Position numbers and translations under genes: made by a program | Notes under the pieces: generated by a model | The model's database searches: none | What the model was told of the DNA's origin: nothing | The model's input: the letters and a program-made list of their open reading frames with translations, nothing else | From: Polaribacter sp. BAL334 | GTDB lineage: Bacteria; Bacteroidota; Bacteroidia; Flavobacteriales; Flavobacteriaceae | Reading direction: 5' to 3' | NCBI RefSeq assembly: GCF_015767435.1 | Contig: NZ_JADWOV010000208.1 | Coordinates: 1-64,000, forward strand | Length of the DNA stretch: 64,000 nucleotides | Shown: one piece after another, positions 61,613-64,000 of the stretch | Numbering within the stretch: the first letter of the stretch is position 1 | Layout of the letters: each line of letters starts with the position of its first letter

Positions 61613-64000
61613 ATGAAACACAAAAACATTTTAAAAATTGCTATTTGCTTTTTTCTAATCTCGGGGTTTAGTTATGGGCAACTATCAGTAACAACAACAA
61701 ACACCAATTTTACTATCAGTTTTGATGCAACTGTTAGTGGTGTAAATAATGGTCAAATAAATGGAACTGGATTCGCAACTTCTCCTTCTGCTGGTCAATT
61801 AGACGGAAATGCATGGAGAACAACTGGTTTTGGTAACAATCAAGCCTTTGATGCAAGCTGTAATACTGCAGATTGTGGAAGAGGAACAAGTGCTACTTCT
61901 ACATCAGGAGGGGTATATGCATTTGAAGTAAGTACTGGGGATTTTGCTTTTGGTGTAACCCCAGCAGGTTCAGACTTCACTCCTGGTGATATCACTTTAA
62001 AAGTTGTCAACAACACTGGGGCTACAGTTACAAGTATGACAGTATCATATGAAGTTTGGGTTTTAAACAGTCAAGCTAGGTCAAATTCCTTTAATTTTGC
62101 TCATAGTTCTGATGATTCGAGTTATACTAATGTTACTGCCCTTGACTTTACTTCAACAGAAGCTTCAGATGCAGCAGGCTGGGTAAGAACAGACAGAACT
62201 ACAACAATAACTGGGCTAAATTTAGCAAATGGAGCAACATATTACTTACGATGGAATGGAGATGATGTTGGCGGAGGTGGCTCAAGAGATAGATTTGCAG
62301 TGGATGATATTACTGTAAACATGACTGCTGGTGCAGCAACTCCAGGTATAACATTAACTCCTGTTTCAGGAAACACAAACGAAAGTGGTACAACTGCAAC
62401 TTTTACAGCCGTGCTAAATGCACAACCAACTGATGATGTAGTGTTAAATATTTCAAGTGCTAATACTGACGAAGTAACAGTTTCTCCAGCAACACTTACA
62501 TTTACAAATGCAAACTGGGAAACACCTCAACAAATTACGTTAACAGGTGCAGATGATGTATTGTTTGATGGTAACCAAGATATTACTATTACAGTTTCTG
62601 TAGATGATGCAAACTCTGACGATGATTACGATGCAGTTGCAGATGTTACAACTACAGTAACTAACGAGGACAATGATGTTGCTCCTTCAATTGGTTTTGC
62701 GACAACAACAAGTTCAGAAACTGAAACAGATGTAACTTTTACAAGTGCAAACATTGCAATTACAGTAGCAAATTATTCAGGCGAACAAATTGACATCAAT
62801 GTGTCTGTAACAGGTGGTACTGCCGAAGTTGGTGATTATACTTTTACAACTCCTACTCCATTGTCTTTTTCTGCTAATGGCACTCTAAATATCACCGTTG
62901 ACATTAATGATGATGCAGATACAGATAATGAAACAATTATTTTTACTATTACAGAAACTAGTTCAGTAACTGGATTGGTTATTTCACAAGCTACACATAC
63001 ATTAACTATTAGTGATGATGAAGCACCAGCAGGACCAATAGCAGGAACAGTATTCATTACTGAAGTTCTTGATTCGGACAATGGTTTTAATAATGACTAT
63101 ATGGAACTGTATAATAATTCAAACATTCCTTTAAGTTTAATTAATAGTAAGTTATTAAGATTAAGTGCTGCAGGTGTTTTTGAATATGCCTACGATTTTG
63201 GAGTAGATGAATCAACAGCATCAGCTGACTTAGTTATACCTGCTTACGGATTTTTGATTATCGCAAGGGGTGCCACAAGGGCAGACTTTAATACTGCAAA
63301 CAGTATCACATTAGACGCTGGTGTGAATTTTAATGGTGGAAATACAGAATTATTTTTTGGAACAGGAAGAAGATGGCAATTAGTAAATGGAGGAACTGCT
63401 GATACAAACGATGGTACTTTAGTTGACGATACACTTGCAGGTATTGGAACAACAAAAGATTACAGAGATATTTTTACAGGTGCATTCATAACAGGAACTC
63501 CAAGTGAAGGAACTCCAGGTGCATTAGAATATTTAGTTTACAATGGTGGTGCTTGGATAAATTCTGTTGCTATGGATGGCACAACAGGTGCTGTTAATGC
63601 TTACATTTATGATGATTTAACATTATCGTCAAATGCACAAATTAATGATTTAGGTGTTGCTTCTGGTGGTAGTTTAACTATCAACTCAGGTGTTTCATTA
63701 ATCGTAAACGGAACTTCATCAGGAAACGTAACTTATAACAGAAACTTAGGAACAGAAAACTGGTATTTGGTTTCAAGCCCTGTTGCAGGTGAGACATATG
63801 ACAATGCGTATATTGCTGCAAATTCATTGGCAATTAATGGTTCAAACAATGCTATTGGTTCTTATACAACAGCTGATAATACATGGTCTTATATGCAAAC
63901 TGGTGGTGGAGCTACTTTTACAGCAGGACAAGGCTATTCAGTAAGAAGAGCAACTAGTGCTGGTGCAGGAAATATTTCTTTCACTGGAACTATCAATACT
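61613..64000 (+). CDS. Large secreted multidomain protein, 5' part (runs off the window)
   Basis: The frame is open from the ATG at 61613 to the last base (796 codons, no stop). It has a signal peptide (about 1-22, MKHKNILKIAICFFLISGFS...GQ) and a first beta-sandwich module (about 25-240). A beta module with GITLTPVSGNTNESGTTATF (about 247-345) and a Calx-beta-like module (about 350-470, with EVGDYTFTTPTPLSFSANGT and DNETIIFTIT) follow. A lamin-tail domain (about 477-600, FITEVLDSDNGFNNDYMELY and PAYGFLIIARGA) comes next, then the SGNVTYNRNLGTENWYLVSS region shared with the 46823 protein. A T9SS sorting domain is expected beyond the window. Confidence 0.88.
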   Translation, partial: MKHKNILKIAICFFLISGFSYGQLSVTTTNTNFTISFDATVSGVNNGQINGTGFATSPSAGQLDGNAWRTTGFGNNQAFDASCNTADCGRGTSATSTSGGVYAFEVSTGDFAFGVTPAGSDFTPGDITLKVVNNTGATVTSMTVSYEVWVLNSQARSNSFNFAHSSDDSSYTNVTALDFTSTEASDAAGWVRTDRTTTITGLNLANGATYYLRWNGDDVGGGGSRDRFAVDDITVNMTAGAATPGITLTPVSGNTNESGTTATFTAVLNAQPTDDVVLNISSANTDEVTVSPATLTFTNANWETPQQITLTGADDVLFDGNQDITITVSVDDANSDDDYDAVADVTTTVTNEDNDVAPSIGFATTTSSETETDVTFTSANIAITVANYSGEQIDINVSVTGGTAEVGDYTFTTPTPLSFSANGTLNITVDINDDADTDNETIIFTITETSSVTGLVISQATHTLTISDDEAPAGPIAGTVFITEVLDSDNGFNNDYMELYNNSNIPLSLINSKLLRLSAAGVFEYAYDFGVDESTASADLVIPAYGFLIIARGATRADFNTANSITLDAGVNFNGGNTELFFGTGRRWQLVNGGTADTNDGTLVDDTLAGIGTTKDYRDIFTGAFITGTPSEGTPGALEYLVYNGGAWINSVAMDGTTGAVNAYIYDDLTLSSNAQINDLGVASGGSLTINSGVSLIVNGTSSGNVTYNRNLGTENWYLVSSPVAGETYDNAYIAANSLAINGSNNAIGSYTTADNTWSYMQTGGGATFTAGQGYSVRRATSAGAGNISFTGTINT

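Overview
This window looks like chromosome of a marine member of the Flavobacteriaceae (Bacteroidota). The signs are strong A+T richness, TTG-N19..21-TAnnTTTG promoters instead of sigma70-type boxes, no Shine-Dalgarno sequences, secreted proteins with type IX secretion (T9SS) architecture and a T9SS plug protein (DUF5103), and a sodium economy (complete Na+-NQR and NhaD). I cannot name the genus.

Layout. 0-2.9 kb is accessory: the end of an IS3-type transposase, a RAYT transposase stub cut at a REP-like palindrome, a hipBA toxin-antitoxin pair with a clear operator palindrome, then a tRNA-Val locus where a GIY-YIG nuclease gene lies between duplicated tRNA/terminator sequences. 2.9-11.8 kb is mostly housekeeping: folC behind tonB-exbD-exbB, then nhaD, an amino-acid dehydrogenase, anmK and an acyl-CoA dehydrogenase. 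12-22.5 kb is a nitrogen-assimilation block: beta-barrel porin, amt, PII, second amt, then gltB-gltD. With PII between two Amt transporters and GOGAT next door, the block covers ammonium uptake, sensing and glutamate synthesis. 22.6-26.5 kb holds an FAD oxidoreductase, a CBS protein, tRNA-Arg with a second GIY-YIG gene joined to it, a YqeY protein and a retropepsin-like protease. 26.5-32.7 kb is nqrABCDEF. 32.8-42.6 kb holds the T9SS plug protein, apaG, a DUF3667 membrane protein, a TANGO2-like protein, pruA, a large T9SS-exported reprolysin-like metalloprotease and lipB.

42.6-58.3 kb is a very A+T-rich accessory region bounded by direct repeats of the lipB 3' end (58 bp identical). Just inside the left copy is a decayed serine-recombinase fragment. 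Its contents are secreted proteins sharing a domain, genes broken at homopolymers, a truncated T9SS-type protein, a DUF3050 protein, two paralogous unannotated small ORFs, three copies of a pseudoknot-like element, and a hybrid histidine kinase with a LytTR regulator. I read it as a decaying integrated island.

58.3-64 kb holds an Mrr-type and an HNH nuclease in tandem, a striking array of TTCCG/CGGAA cores phased every 21 bp and mirrored about a central palindrome, an unknown gene downstream of the array, and the first 796 codons of a secreted multidomain protein that runs off the window.

The best candidates for undescribed biology are the 21-bp-phased mirrored array with its downstream gene, the two GIY-YIG genes embedded in partly duplicated tRNA genes, and the small-ORF/pseudoknot-element cluster in the lipB-bounded island.
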